Origin: UBA6912 sp963792895
GTDB taxonomy: Bacteria > Actinomycetota > Acidimicrobiia > Spongiisociales > UBA5794
DNA length: 64,000 bases
NCBI GenBank assembly: GCA_963792895.1
Contig: CAWBYA010000003.1
Coordinates: 558,001-622,000, forward strand
Reading direction: 5' to 3'
The position numbers and the translations under genes are program-made. This document shows, piece after piece, positions 17,017-25,596 of the stretch. Every line of letters begins with the position of its first letter. Within the stretch, counting starts at the first letter, position 1. Below the pieces are notes generated by a model. That model made no database searches. It was not told the DNA's origin and was given only the letters and a program-made list of their open reading frames with translations.

Positions 17017-18246
17017 TCAGCGACCCGTCAAGCGGCCGTCGCGAACGAAGATGTTGCGCATCATGGCGTCGGCCTTGTGCAGCGTCCCCGTGAACGACAC
17101 AACGTCGCCGCGGGCAAGCGGTGCCCCCTGATCTGCGGGAAGGGCAACGACTGCGTCGACTTCGGTGTTGCCGTACAGATCTGATTGGATCGAGGCAACG
17201 GTGATGACGGCCTTGGTGCCGGGCCCGTCACCGAAGTCGAGATCCTCTTCATAGGGGCGGGCCGCCTTGACTGTTCCTCGCCACTGCACCTGCCGGCCCC
17301 GATAGGTCGTCGCAAACTCGGCCTCGCTCTCGAAGCTCAGCCGGTTGCCGCCGAAGATCGCATCGAACATTGCCATCGAATCGGCTTCCGTGACCGGCGT
17401 GGCGGAACCAGAGCGAGGCGCATCGATCGGTTGCAGCTCGCGAGCCGCAGCTGCCTGCATCGCCTCGATCTCGCGGTCCGCCGGGAGCCGCGACGCAACT
17501 GCCTCGGCGGCAGACCGGAGCCGAGCCTCGTCACCTGCCGACAGTGCGGCGTCTGCCTGGAGGACACGGGCGTCGAGGTCGTTCGGATGATCGGCGACGA
17601 TGCGGTCCATACGATCGAGGGACTCCGCGAGGTCTCCGCCCACTCGCGCCGCGATCGCGGCATCGAGTTCTGGCGTGGCGGCCGTCCCGACGAGGTGCTG
17701 CGCAGTGGCGGTCAGTCGACGGACCGTGTTCTCGATCCTCTGCGCCTTGCCTTCGGCCTTTCGGGTTGTCGCCTCGAGCCCGGTCTCCGTGACGACGAGG
17801 GTGCCGTGAACGGCGACCAACCTGAGGAGTGAGAACCGCCGCGCCGGCGTCAACAGGGTGGTGAGCTGCTCGGGAGCGTCGGTTGCGACGTCGAACGTCG
17901 TATCGAACTCGTGGTCGCCCACCTGGACGTCCTGTACGCCGATCACGCGCAGGATGCGCTGTGCCCCTCCCTCCCGTCTCAGTCGGAACGGCGCCCCGAG
18001 TGGCGGGTACGAGATGTGATAGACCGTGCGCGCCGAGTCGCCGCTTCCCTTCACCTCGACGATGACCGGGAAGTCGTCGACGACGCCGGCGATCCGCGGG
18101 TGGCTGAACGAGGTGGACTCGACGGCGATGCCGAGGCGCTCGGCGGCAACCGCCCACTGCATTCGGATGGCACGATTGGCGAGGATCACGGCAGCAACGG
18201 CTACGACCACGATGAGGGCAATGAGCGCGGCAACCGCTGCAGGCAT
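17017..18246 (-). CDS. Membrane-anchored protein of unknown function
   Basis: Protein of 409 residues that I do not recognise. An N-terminal membrane helix (about 3-25, VAALIALIVVVAVAAVILAN) is followed by a soluble part with predicted strands, a helical middle (about 180-280) that could be coiled coil or TPR-like, and a C-terminal stretch QVQWRGTVKAARPYEED to the end that looks like an OB-fold of the tRNA_anti type (G-x-V-x3...DVVSFTGTL). The topology suggests the bulk is cytoplasmic or exported behind one anchor. It ends 17 bases from the glyS stop, converging with it. Confidence 0.6.
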   Translation of the reverse strand: MPAAVAALIALIVVVAVAAVILANRAIRMQWAVAAERLGIAVESTSFSHPRIAGVVDDFPVIVEVKGSGDSARTVYHISYPPLGAPFRLRREGGAQRILRVIGVQDVQVGDHEFDTTFDVATDAPEQLTTLLTPARRFSLLRLVAVHGTLVVTETGLEATTRKAEGKAQRIENTVRRLTATAQHLVGTAATPELDAAIAARVGGDLAESLDRMDRIVADHPNDLDARVLQADAALSAGDEARLRSAAEAVASRLPADREIEAMQAAAARELQPIDAPRSGSATPVTEADSMAMFDAIFGGNRLSFESEAEFATTYRGRQVQWRGTVKAARPYEEDLDFGDGPGTKAVITVASIQSDLYGNTEVDAVVALPADQGAPLARGDVVSFTGTLHKADAMMRNIFVRDGRLTGR

Positions 18247-18305
18247 GGCGCCAGTCTACGAGGAGGGTCCGGTCGGTTGGGTCAACGCAGCCACAGTCCG
18301 CCGCG

Positions 18306-18749
18306 TCACTCGATCGGTGGCGTGACCCCCAGGAAGTAGGGGGTGAGGACGATGACGGTCCGTGTGGCTCCGTTCGCTGTTCGGCGTATTTCGTCAACGA
18401 GTTGGCCGAGGTGCTGCGACGACCGGGCGCGAACGGTGGCGAACAGGTCGAACTCGCCGGTCACCGCCACGCAGCTCACCACGTAGGGGATCTCCCGGAG
18501 TGCTGCGGCTACGTCGCCCAGGGAGCTGTCGGCTCTGCTCTGGATGGAGATCACGGCCGATACGGGCAGGCCGACGGCCTCCCAGTCGAGCTCGAGCCGG
18601 AAGCCGCGGATGATGCCTCGGTCCCTGAGGCGTCGCACTCGCTGGTGGACGGTGGCCGTTGCGACGCCGAGCTGCTTGGCGATCTGGGCGTAGGGAAGGC
18701 GAGCGTCGTCGGCCAGCGCTTCGATGATGTGACGGTCCCGAGCATCCAT
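18306..18749 (-). CDS. Lrp/AsnC family transcriptional regulator
   Basis: Protein of 147 residues, the standard length for the family. An N-terminal winged helix-turn-helix starts MDARDRHIIEALADDARLPY with recognition helix around ATVHQRVRRLRDRG, and the C-terminal RAM ligand domain has CVAVTGEFDLFATV. Such proteins sense amino acids and act as dimers or octamers. The AT-rich divergent region 18750-18854 separates it from a tiny gene on the other strand, so that gene is a candidate target. Confidence 0.92.
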   Translation of the reverse strand: MDARDRHIIEALADDARLPYAQIAKQLGVATATVHQRVRRLRDRGIIRGFRLELDWEAVGLPVSAVISIQSRADSSLGDVAAALREIPYVVSCVAVTGEFDLFATVRARSSQHLGQLVDEIRRTANGATRTVIVLTPYFLGVTPPIE

Positions 18750-18854
18750 TGTGTAAATCTATCATCAATATTGCTAATTCGATAGCGATCATGTACACGT
18801 ATGGGCATGAGAGGTGTATGATTGCGGTACGCCAGGTAGAAACAGGAGAAATTG

Positions 18855-18935
18855 ATGATGTGGCACCCAGACACCGTCTTCCAGATGGTCATGTCCCGCA
18901 GACAGGCCTCCGAGAAGCAGCGCCTCAAAGTCTGA
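18855..18935 (+). CDS. Possible 26-residue small protein
   Basis: A short reading frame with a good ribosome-binding site (CAGGAGAAA, ending 4 bases before ATG), divergent from the Lrp gene. It would encode MMWHPDTVFQMVMSRRQASE followed by KQRLKV: an amphipathic, basic-ended helix. A hairpin with a CU-rich loop follows 41 bases after the stop. The region between Lrp and dnaG is too short for a larger gene. I base the call on the ribosome-binding site, position and terminator; there is no homology that I can name. Confidence 0.5.
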   Translation: MMWHPDTVFQMVMSRRQASEKQRLKV

Positions 18936-18976
18936 CGAGCCGCAGCGCCGATCACGACAAGGGCCGATAGCGCAAG

Positions 18977-19019
18977 GAAGCCCGAGGTTCCTCCTCCCCC
19001 TCCGGACCTCGGGCCTTCT
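18977..19019 (+). terminator. Hairpin with CU-rich loop before dnaG
   Basis: Arms GAAGCCCGAGGTTC and GGACCTCGGGCCTTC (one bulge, one G-T pair) enclose CTCCTCCCCCTCC. It ends the small-protein transcript. The loop carries a perfect anti-Shine-Dalgarno CCTCC, like the loops at 6761-6780 and 7082-7104. Confidence 0.65.
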
Positions 19020-19075
19020 CGGTGCGCGAGTCGATCTCGTTCTCCGGTTCAGCCCGGCTCGGTACACTCGCCGCA

Positions 19076-20833
19076 GTGGCGTACGCGCGTGACGACATCG
19101 ACAAGGTCAGGGAGAAGACCGATCTCGCTGAGCTCGCTTCTGAGGTGACGAAGGTGAAGCGGTCGGGCCGATCGGTCATGGCCGTGTGCCCTTTTCACAA
19201 TGAGAAGACACCGTCGCTGTCCATCGATCCGGCACGCGGGCTCTACCACTGCTTCGGCTGCGGCAAGAGCGGCGACGTGTTCAGCTGGGTGCAAGAGACT
19301 CAGGGGGTCGATTTCACCGGTGCGCTCGAGCTTCTTGCTCGCCGTGCCGGCGTGACCCTCACCGAGGCGCCCGGGGAGGCGAAGCGGCGGAGCAGGCGTG
19401 AAGCGCTCGTCGCCGCCGTGGCGGATGCGATGGCGTTCTACGTGGATCGGCTCAAGACGGCTCCCGACGCCGCATCGGCACGCAGCTACTTGCGTGGGCG
19501 GGGATACGACGCGGATGTCGTCGATCGGTTTGCGCTCGGCTACTCACCGAGTGGCTGGGAGGAGCTCACCACCCACCTGCGGGAACAGGGCCACCGGGAC
19601 GAAATCGTGACGCTTGCGGGTCTTGGCTCCCGGTCCCGGCGCGGCTCGCTCGTCGATCGTTTCCGTGGTCGCATCATGTTCCCCATCTACGACCTGCGCG
19701 GCGACCCCGTCGGCTTCGGCGCCCGATTGCTGGAAGGCGACGGTCCGAAGTACCTGAACTCTCCCGAGACGCCGATCTACCACAAGTCTCGCCTGCTCTA
19801 CGGCCTCAATTGGGCGAAGTCAGATATCGTTCGGCGCGCAGAAGCGGTCGTCGTAGAGGGCTACACGGATGTCATCGCCTTCCATCTCGCCGGACATCCT
19901 GTCGCCGTCGCAACCTGTGGGACCGCCCTCGTGGACGAGCACCTCGATTTGCTGCGCCGCTTCACCGAGCGCATCGTGCTTGCGTTCGATGCCGACGCCG
20001 CCGGCACCGGCGCGGCGCTACGCGGCTTCGACAAGGCGGTGCCGGGCGAGCTCGATGTGCGCGTCGGTGCGCTCCCCGAAGGGCGAGATCCTGCGGACCT
20101 CGTGCGAGACGGCGAGATCGACCTCCTGCGCAAAGCGATCGCCGAATCGGTGCCGCTGTTGCAGTTTCGCATCGAGCAAGACCTTGCCGGCTACGACCTG
20201 GACGAGCCGGAAGCGCGCGGCAAGGCGGCGGCCGCCGCTGCGCGGCTCATCGCCCTGCACCCGGGTGCGGTTGTCCGTCACGAGTATGCGGTGATGGTGT
20301 CGCGGCGGACCGGCGTCGACCTGGCGGTCGTAGAGCGAGCGATCGACGGGGCCCGGCCGTCTTCCGGACGTCCTCGCCCGGCGGAGAGGGGCCGCAGATT
20401 GAGCGGCAACGAGAAGGCCGAGCGAGAGCTGCTCCGTCTCGTCCTTGCCAACGACCCGTCGATCCGCAACCTGCCGATCGAAGCCGAGCTGTTCTCCGAC
20501 GACACCCACAAGGCCGGCTTCACCGCGGTTGCGCCGGCGATCATGGAGCTACCGGCTGGAACTCCTCCCGATCTCGGTAGCCTGTTGACCGACGACGCGT
20601 CACCGCTCATCGCCTTGTTGAGCGAACTGGCCCTGGAGGACCGCCCGCTGGCCGACGCCGGCGATGTGGTCACGAAGCTGCGGATCGGACGCCTCGACGG
20701 GCGGATCGAGGAGTTGCGCCGCCGGCTGGAGAGCATCGATCCTGGCGGGCGGCCGCAAGAGTATTCCGACACTTTCGAGGAGCTGATAGGTTTGGAGCGT
20801 GACCGACGATCCCTCCGAGAGCGCCATGAGTGA
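19076..20833 (+). CDS. dnaG: DNA primase
   Basis: Replicative primase of 585 residues. The CHC2 zinc-binding domain is CPFHNEKTPSLS...YHCFGCGKSGD (near residues 39-70). The TOPRIM catalytic core has VVEGYTDVIAFH near 259 and FDADAAGTGAA near 304. The C-terminal helicase-interaction region follows. The GTG at 19076 (VAYARDDIDKVREK) is chosen because the family begins there; upstream in-frame sequence lies in the hairpin region. It overlaps rpoD, matching the classic dnaG-rpoD pair. Confidence 0.96.
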   Translation: MAYARDDIDKVREKTDLAELASEVTKVKRSGRSVMAVCPFHNEKTPSLSIDPARGLYHCFGCGKSGDVFSWVQETQGVDFTGALELLARRAGVTLTEAPGEAKRRSRREALVAAVADAMAFYVDRLKTAPDAASARSYLRGRGYDADVVDRFALGYSPSGWEELTTHLREQGHRDEIVTLAGLGSRSRRGSLVDRFRGRIMFPIYDLRGDPVGFGARLLEGDGPKYLNSPETPIYHKSRLLYGLNWAKSDIVRRAEAVVVEGYTDVIAFHLAGHPVAVATCGTALVDEHLDLLRRFTERIVLAFDADAAGTGAALRGFDKAVPGELDVRVGALPEGRDPADLVRDGEIDLLRKAIAESVPLLQFRIEQDLAGYDLDEPEARGKAAAAAARLIALHPGAVVRHEYAVMVSRRTGVDLAVVERAIDGARPSSGRPRPAERGRRLSGNEKAERELLRLVLANDPSIRNLPIEAELFSDDTHKAGFTAVAPAIMELPAGTPPDLGSLLTDDASPLIALLSELALEDRPLADAGDVVTKLRIGRLDGRIEELRRRLESIDPGGRPQEYSDTFEELIGLERDRRSLRERHE

Positions 20834-21962
20834 TTCCGTCGATCAGACGCTCGAGGATCTGCTCAAGCGAGGCCGCCAGCGCGGGTTCCTCGTCATGACC
20901 GAGATCCAGCAGGAGCTCGAAGATGTCGACGCCCCCTCCGAGGCGTTCGACCACGTCATCAGCACCCTGCGCGAGCAAGACATCGCCATTCGCGAGGACT
21001 CGAACGATGCGCTCGCTGCCACGGCTCTCAGCAACGACGAGCTCGTCCACGTGTCTGATCCGGTCCGCATGTACCTCCAGGAGATCGGCCGGTTCCCCCT
21101 GCTGACCCCGCAGCAGGAGGTCGAGTTGGCGATGCAGATGGAGACAGGGCTGCGCGCCGATGAGCGGTTGACCGCCGAGGGCGAGAGCCTGCTGCCTGCG
21201 GAGAAGGTATTCCTGCAAAGGGCAAACCGGCAGGCCGATCGGGCGCGCAAGCGCCTCGTCGAGGCGAACCTCCGGCTCGTCGTGTCGATCGCCAAGAAGT
21301 ACGTAGGTCGAGGGTTGTCGCTGCTCGACCTCATTCAGGAGGGCAATCTCGGGTTGATCCGGGCCGTCGAGAAGTTCGACTATCGCAAGGGTTTCAAGTT
21401 CTCTACGTATGCCACGTGGTGGATCCGGCAGGCGGTCACCCGAGCGCTTGCAGACCAGGCGAGGACGATCCGGGTTCCCGTGCACATGGTCGAGACGATC
21501 AACAAGCTGGCGCGAGCACAGCGCACGCTCATGCAAGAGTTGGGACGCGAGCCGACGATCGAAGAGATCGCCAGCGAGATGGAGATCGAGCCCGACCGCG
21601 TCTCCGAGCTGCGGCGTATTGCCCAGGACCCGGTATCGCTCGAGACCCCGCTCGGGGAAGAGGACGACTCGACGCTTGGTGACTTCGTACAGGACAACGA
21701 TGCCGACGTGCCGGTGGAGGCGGCGTCGTTCAAGCTGCTGCAGGAGTATCTCAGCTTTGCGCTCGAGGATCTGAACGACCGGGAGCGCCAGGTCTTGATC
21801 ATGCGGTTCGGTCTCGCCGACGGCAAGGTGCGGACGCTCGAAGAGGTGGGGAGCCATTTCAAGGTCACCCGTGAGCGTATTCGCCAGATCGAGACCAAGG
21901 CACTCGCGAAGCTCCGCCAGCCTGCGCGGGCGAAGCGGCTGGAAGGGTATCTCGGCGGCTGA
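20826..21962 (+). CDS. rpoD: Primary RNA polymerase sigma factor
   Basis: Principal sigma-70 factor. From ATG 20826 it is 378 residues; a GTG at 20799 would add nine. Region 1.2 is DPVRMYLQEIGRFPLLT near residue 78, regions 2.1-2.4 include RLVVSIAKKYVGRGL, LIQEGNLGLIRAVEKFDY and FSTYATWWIRQAVTRA, and region 4.2 is EEVGSHFKVTRERIRQIE with KALAKLR at the end. The short N-terminus is like that of other actinobacterial SigA/HrdB-type factors lacking a long acidic 1.1. It overlaps dnaG. Confidence 0.95.
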   Translation: MSDSVDQTLEDLLKRGRQRGFLVMTEIQQELEDVDAPSEAFDHVISTLREQDIAIREDSNDALAATALSNDELVHVSDPVRMYLQEIGRFPLLTPQQEVELAMQMETGLRADERLTAEGESLLPAEKVFLQRANRQADRARKRLVEANLRLVVSIAKKYVGRGLSLLDLIQEGNLGLIRAVEKFDYRKGFKFSTYATWWIRQAVTRALADQARTIRVPVHMVETINKLARAQRTLMQELGREPTIEEIASEMEIEPDRVSELRRIAQDPVSLETPLGEEDDSTLGDFVQDNDADVPVEAASFKLLQEYLSFALEDLNDRERQVLIMRFGLADGKVRTLEEVGSHFKVTRERIRQIETKALAKLRQPARAKRLEGYLGG

Positions 21963-21973
21963 GCGCCTGAGTT

Positions 21974-22222
21974 TCAGCCCTGGTCGGTGCGTTCGCGAAT
22001 CGCCGAGCCTGCCGAACGAAGGCTCTCGCCCACGGCATCACGAGCCCGGTTTCGCGGGCCTGCGGTAGCGTCCGCCACCTTGGTCAGCGCGGCGGCGACG
22101 TGATCGTCGCCACGAATCTGCTCCCACCATGCGACCAGTTGGTCGTAGCGCTCTCGTCCGGCTCGGGCGCCGAGCACGTAGCCGACGCTCAGGCCGGTGA
22201 TGAGTCCCGTGCGAAATCTCAT
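21974..22222 (-). CDS. Small YtxH-like protein
   Basis: Protein of 82 residues starting MRFRTGLITGLSVGYVLGAR with the common actinobacterial signature GYVLGARAGRERYDQL. A weak N-terminal hydrophobic stretch is followed by a helical, charged tail. It converges on rpoD. An upstream in-frame start (22261) is possible, but the family start is the one chosen. Function is unknown. Confidence 0.75.
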   Translation of the reverse strand: MRFRTGLITGLSVGYVLGARAGRERYDQLVAWWEQIRGDDHVAAALTKVADATAGPRNRARDAVGESLRSAGSAIRERTDQG

Positions 22223-22313
22223 GCGGCCATTGTGCCAGGTCCGCAGACGCACCACTTCCATCCGGGAGGGCAGCCTGTGATACCATCCGGCCCGCTCCGA
22301 TCGGAGCGAACAC

Positions 22314-22386
22314 TCCGGGGTAGCTCAATTGGCAGAGCGTCGGACTGTTAATCCGCAGGTTGTGGGTTCGAGTCCCACCCCCGGAG
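22314..22386 (+). tRNA. tRNA-Asn (GTT)
   Basis: 73 bases with a 7-bp acceptor stem TCCGGGG/CCCCGGA, D-arm GTAGCTCAATTGGCAGAGC, anticodon GTT at 22347-22349 in the loop CTGTTAA and T-arm GTGGGTTCGAGTCCCAC. Discriminator base G. No encoded CCA. Its 3' half is the integration site of the following island. Confidence 0.97.
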
Positions 22387-22423
22387 CTTCCCGAAACCCT
22401 TGCTGGTCAAGGGTTTCGGCGCG
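22340..22423 (+). other. attL: left attachment site of the tRNA-Asn island
   Basis: 84 bases from the anticodon stem of tRNA-Asn through the terminator hairpin are repeated at the right end of the island (35348-35415 joined to 37011-37026 once the IS and its target duplication are removed). The adjacent inward-facing integrase identifies it as the site-specific insertion point. Confidence 0.9.
22391..22419 (+). terminator. tRNA-Asn terminator hairpin
   Basis: Perfect 12-bp stem CCGAAACCCTTG / CAAGGGTTTCGG with the 5-base loop CTGGT. The same hairpin, split by an IS element, is found at the right att site (35399-35415 and 37006-37022). Confidence 0.85.
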
Positions 22424-22457
22424 CTTCGGGGTCGATGGAGATGACCTCTGCGGAGGG

Positions 22458-22480
22458 TTTGGGCCGCGTATGGGCCGCGG
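22458..22480 (+). repeat. 23-bp arm-type repeat, left copy
   Basis: TTTGGGCCGCGTATGGGCCG plus CGG, identical to 35177-35199 and in the same orientation. It contains TGGGCCGCG twice in tandem. It lies about 35 bases inside attL, where arm-type integrase or excisionase sites are expected. Confidence 0.75.
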
Positions 22481-23561
22481 GGCCGCGGCGTAGCGCCGGT
22501 CGAGGGCGTCGGCGAGGGCTTCCAGATCGTCGTCGTAGAGGTGTCCGTAGAGGTCGAGGGTCATTGCTGCTGAGGCGTGTCCGAGCTGTCGCTGGACGGC
22601 CTTGATGCTGGCTCCGCTCGAGATCATGAGCGACGCAGCGGTGTGTCGGAGGTCGTGCATCCTGAGCCCTGGGTCGATGCCGGCTGCGTCGAGTGCAGGT
22701 GCCCACACGGGCGCGGCGGAAGTTCGATGCGCGCATGGGCCCACCCTTGGGTGCGGTACATGCCAAGTTACGCGGGTCCAGATCCGCGAGGTGCGCTCCG
22801 AGCTGGTCGGCGAGCCAGGATGGTGTCATGACGGTTCGCGTGCGGTGGGATTTGGGTGTACCGAACACCAATTGGCCGCGAACCTCCGTTGCGGCTTCGG
22901 AGACCGTGATTCTCCGTCGGAGGGGGTCCACGTTGGCTGCCCGGAGGGCGGCGAGTTCGCCCCAGCGAAGGCCGACCCAGGCGAGGATGTCGATGACGAG
23001 ACCAGCTCCGGGTTGGTGTTGTTCGGCGGCGTGGGCGAGGTCGGCGACTTGGTTGGCGTCGAGGAAGCGTTGCTGGCGTGGTCGGTCGGTGGGGACCTTG
23101 ACGCCGGTGACGGGGTTGCGGCCGAGGATTCCGTCGGTGACGGCGGTGCCGAGGGCGGCGCCGAGGAGCTGGCGCGCTTGGCGGATCCGCGATGCGGAGA
23201 GACCTTCGTCGGCCATCTTTGCGACCCACTTCCGCACGTCGGCGGGTGCGATGCGACGCAACTCCACGGCCCCGAAGACGGGGAGGATGCGGGATCGCAG
23301 CAGCGACTCGTAGCCGGCGCGGGTCTTGGGTTTGATGTCGAGGCCGGGGAGCCAGGAGTCGACCCATGCAGCGAACGTCACTTGCCCGGCGGAGGGGTCG
23401 ATCCACAGCCCGCGATTCAGTTTGGCGAGCTCGTCCTGCAGCCAGCGTTCGGCGTCGATCTTGCGGGTGAACGACCTGGAGGTCTCGCTTCCGTCGGGGG
23501 CGCGGTAGCGGGCGCGCCACGGCGAGGCGCGCCCTTTGCGGAGTTGGCTGGCTCCTCTCAT

Positions 23562-24322
23562 GTCAGCTGAGGGTACGCCGACCGGCGCGGGATGGTCGGG
23601 GTACTCGGGTTCCCTGCTCGCCCGTGTGCACGCTCCCGGTGATCCGTCGACGGTCCCTGATCGGAATCAGGCGTTCATGCGTGGTGCTGCTTGTCCGAGC
23701 TGGCTGGATGGGAACCCCCGGTCTTCCTGGGACGATGGGTATCACGCCTGAGTTCCCAAACAGTGTCTGTGACGGTTCCCACATAGTCCCGGCACGGTTC
23801 CCACAGCGACGTCGGTTCCCACATCGTCCCCGCGGAGTTCCCAGCGAGTCCCCGGCGGGCCGAAATCGTCACCTCACAGTTCCTAGGTAGTCCCGCGCTT
23901 TGTTCGCCGTGATGCCGCAGCCGCCCCGCGAGCGTGCCAGCAGCGGGCGGGGCGTGGCGACGAACACCCGGGCCTGCCGTCTTCCGTGTGGGCACGCCTG
24001 AGATCGCCGTCATCGGCCTGCAGCCGAGCCTTTGGCGGCCTGGGGCGTCGTTCTTGCGAAGCGGTCCGGGTCAACGGCGTCGGACGGTGTCGCAGGCTCT
24101 CGGTGTTCGCCGGAGACCCCACCAGACATCATCTGGGAACCAACCTCCTGCACGATGCCCCACGAACCTCGACAGCGAGGAAAGGATCGCCATGCCCACT
24201 ACAGGAGACACCCGTCAGCACTCGACGAATGGCTGCAGCCATATCGCGATCACCGGTTCCCAGAGGCACACGCAGTTGCAGCAAGTTGCCCACGGTCAAC
24301 CCGTAAACCGAACGGAGGAGTG
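23562..24322. other. Non-coding region with iteron-like array
   Basis: About 760 bases between the integrase and the SEC-C gene. Apart from the GTTCCCA array described separately and two more related sites (GGGAACC near 24134 reversed, GGTTCCC near 24253), I see no gene. Short frames here have no ribosome-binding sites or recognisable products. Confidence 0.5.
23752..23884 (+). repeat. Iteron-like GTTCCCA direct repeats
   Basis: GTTCCC(A/T) occurs at 23752, 23775, 23797, 23815, 23837 and 23879 (the last as GTTCCT), i.e. spacings of 23, 22, 18, 22 and 42 bases, close to two helical turns or a multiple. Several copies are followed by (C)A(C)AT.GTCCC. Such phased arrays are typical of replication iterons or cooperative repressor sites in mobile elements. 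Confidence 0.65.
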
Positions 24323-24831
24323 ATGGGACTCGACCGCAACGCACTCGCCCGCATCGACCGCCGGCTCCTCGCTGAACTGGACGGCGACGGCGGGGTGCAA
24401 ATGGTCAAGGTTCCACTATCGGACGCCGCGTGGTCGGTGTGGCGCCGCTACTGCGACGCCGTGGGGGCGGCCATGGGCGAGGCCGTGGCTGCGCTCATCG
24501 CAGCCGAACTGGCCAAAGTCATCGGTAGCAACCCCGACTGGGCAGTTCCCGCATTCGCCGACCGCACCGTGCAACGTGTCGTCGAGGCGACGGAGCGTCT
24601 CGAGGAGAGAGAGAGCGGGAACTCGCTGCGTGCCGTCAACGCCTGGTCAAACGGGATCGTGAGGCGCGGGACCTGAGACGCCGCCTGCAGACAGTGATCC
24701 GTTCGCAACAGTCGCCGATCGCACCTGCCGAAGGGATGACCGGCCGCAACGAACGGTGCCCGTGCGGATCGGGCTTCAAGTACAAGCACTGCCACGGCCT
24801 CCCGGGGCGGCGGAGTGCGCCTCCCAGATAA
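24323..24831 (+). CDS. SEC-C motif protein, frameshifted at a GA repeat
   Basis: From ATG 24323 (GGAGG ribosome-binding site) the frame gives a 117-residue helical protein ending at TGA 24674. Shortly before, the sequence has a run of GA dinucleotides (about 24604-24615). Skipping one GA unit there joins EATERLEERE to a Glu/Arg-rich coiled coil (RERELAACRQRLVKRDREAR) that runs on to GRNERCPCGSGFKYKHCHG, a perfect SEC-C zinc-binding motif, ending at TAA 24831. The restored protein is about 168 residues. SEC-C tails bind zinc and occur in SecA and many accessory proteins. The first 100 residues are not recognised. The dinucleotide tract makes slippage or phase variation plausible. Confidence 0.65.
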
Positions 24832-24840
24832 TGGCCTGGC

Positions 24841-24915
24841 TAGTGCAGAATGCCGGATCCCGGACGCTCGTGGCTGCGCGATATCGTTCGGGGTGGTGGG
24901 TGATCTGTGCGGAAC
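24841..24915 (+). repeat. Dispersed repeat D, copy 1
   Basis: TAGTGCAGAATGCCGGATCC and TGCGCGATATCGTTC recur, diverged, at about 26810-26868; the first part recurs at 57481-57510 beside the ISL3 element. Possibly a small non-coding repeat or shared regulatory region. Confidence 0.4.
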
Positions 24916-24966
24916 GGAAGGCTGGAGCCATCCGGTGCGCCTTGTGCCGTGGCATGCTGCACTGTG

Positions 24967-25596
24967 ATGAAGGACTTGACTCGACGTCTTTGGGAAGAAC
25001 AGGACCGCCACCCGGGTGATCGCCTGCGACTCTTTGGTGCCGTCGGTGAGTTCATTGGGGACACCTCGGTGCTGTATCCAGGGTCGTTCGTCGACGTTGC
25101 AGCATCGTTCGTCTTCGATTCAGTGACCTATGTTGACAACGACCGGAAGGCCGCCCGGTTCTTCGCCGACACGAGCGGCGTATACGAGATCATCAGCCGT
25201 CACCGCCACCGCTTGACCAGCGCAAACTGGCGGTTCATCGGTGCCGACTACCGGACCGAGCTCGATCTGGCCGACCAATCCGTGGGCCTGCTGGTTTCGC
25301 TCTATGCCGGCTTCGTTTCCGAGCATTGCACGCGGTATCTCTTGCCGGGAACGTGGCTCCTGGTCAACCCCAGCCACGGTGACGCTGCGATGGCGTCGAT
25401 CGATCCGCGGTATCGCCTCGCTGCTGCAGTCAACTCGAGATCGGGCAGATACACGATCACCGAGCGTGATCTGGACAGCTACTTGATTCCGAAACGTCCG
25501 ACCACGGTCACGGCGGAGCTGCTACACGAGACAGGCCGCGGGATCGCCTACACGAGATCGCCGTTTGCCTACCTCTTCCAGCGCAAGAACGACTGA
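24967..25596 (+). CDS. Methyltransferase-like conserved protein
   Basis: Protein of 209 residues resembling a conserved family with a Rossmann-like SAM-binding arrangement. LYPGSFVDVAASFVFDSVTY (about 33-52) followed by VDNDRKAARFF looks like motif I plus the acidic end of the second strand, ADYRTELDL resembles motif III and LPGTWLLVNPSHGD resembles the strand before the active-site loop. The start ATG 24967 is preceded by a weak ribosome-binding site; an in-frame GTG lies upstream at 24907. It stands alone in the island. Methyltransferase activity is an inference from fold-like motifs; no substrate can be named. Confidence 0.65.
   Translation: MKDLTRRLWEEQDRHPGDRLRLFGAVGEFIGDTSVLYPGSFVDVAASFVFDSVTYVDNDRKAARFFADTSGVYEIISRHRHRLTSANWRFIGADYRTELDLADQSVGLLVSLYAGFVSEHCTRYLLPGTWLLVNPSHGDAAMASIDPRYRLAAAVNSRSGRYTITERDLDSYLIPKRPTTVTAELLHETGRGIAYTRSPFAYLFQRKND

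Larger units (their letters stand above)
22325..23561 (-). pseudogene. Tyrosine recombinase (integrase) of the tRNA-Asn island, frameshifted
   Basis: Phage-type integrase. The first frame (23561 down to about 22710) has the AP2-like arm-binding start, SAM-like core-binding domain and the first catalytic Arg in VGLRWGELAAL. Then NFRRA continues as VWAPALDAAG only in the next frame, where HDLRHTAASLM (HxxR) and LGHASAAMTLDLYGHLY (nucleophile Tyr) lie. The join needs one fewer C in the GCCC near 22710. All catalytic residues are present across the two frames, so the lesion is a single added base. The C-terminus runs into the tRNA on the opposite strand, a typical arrangement for tRNA-targeting integrases. 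Confidence 0.88.

Noticed and set aside
23752..23884. CRISPR array
   Set aside because: Repeat units are only 7-16 bases at about 22-base steps with no true spacers and no cas genes.
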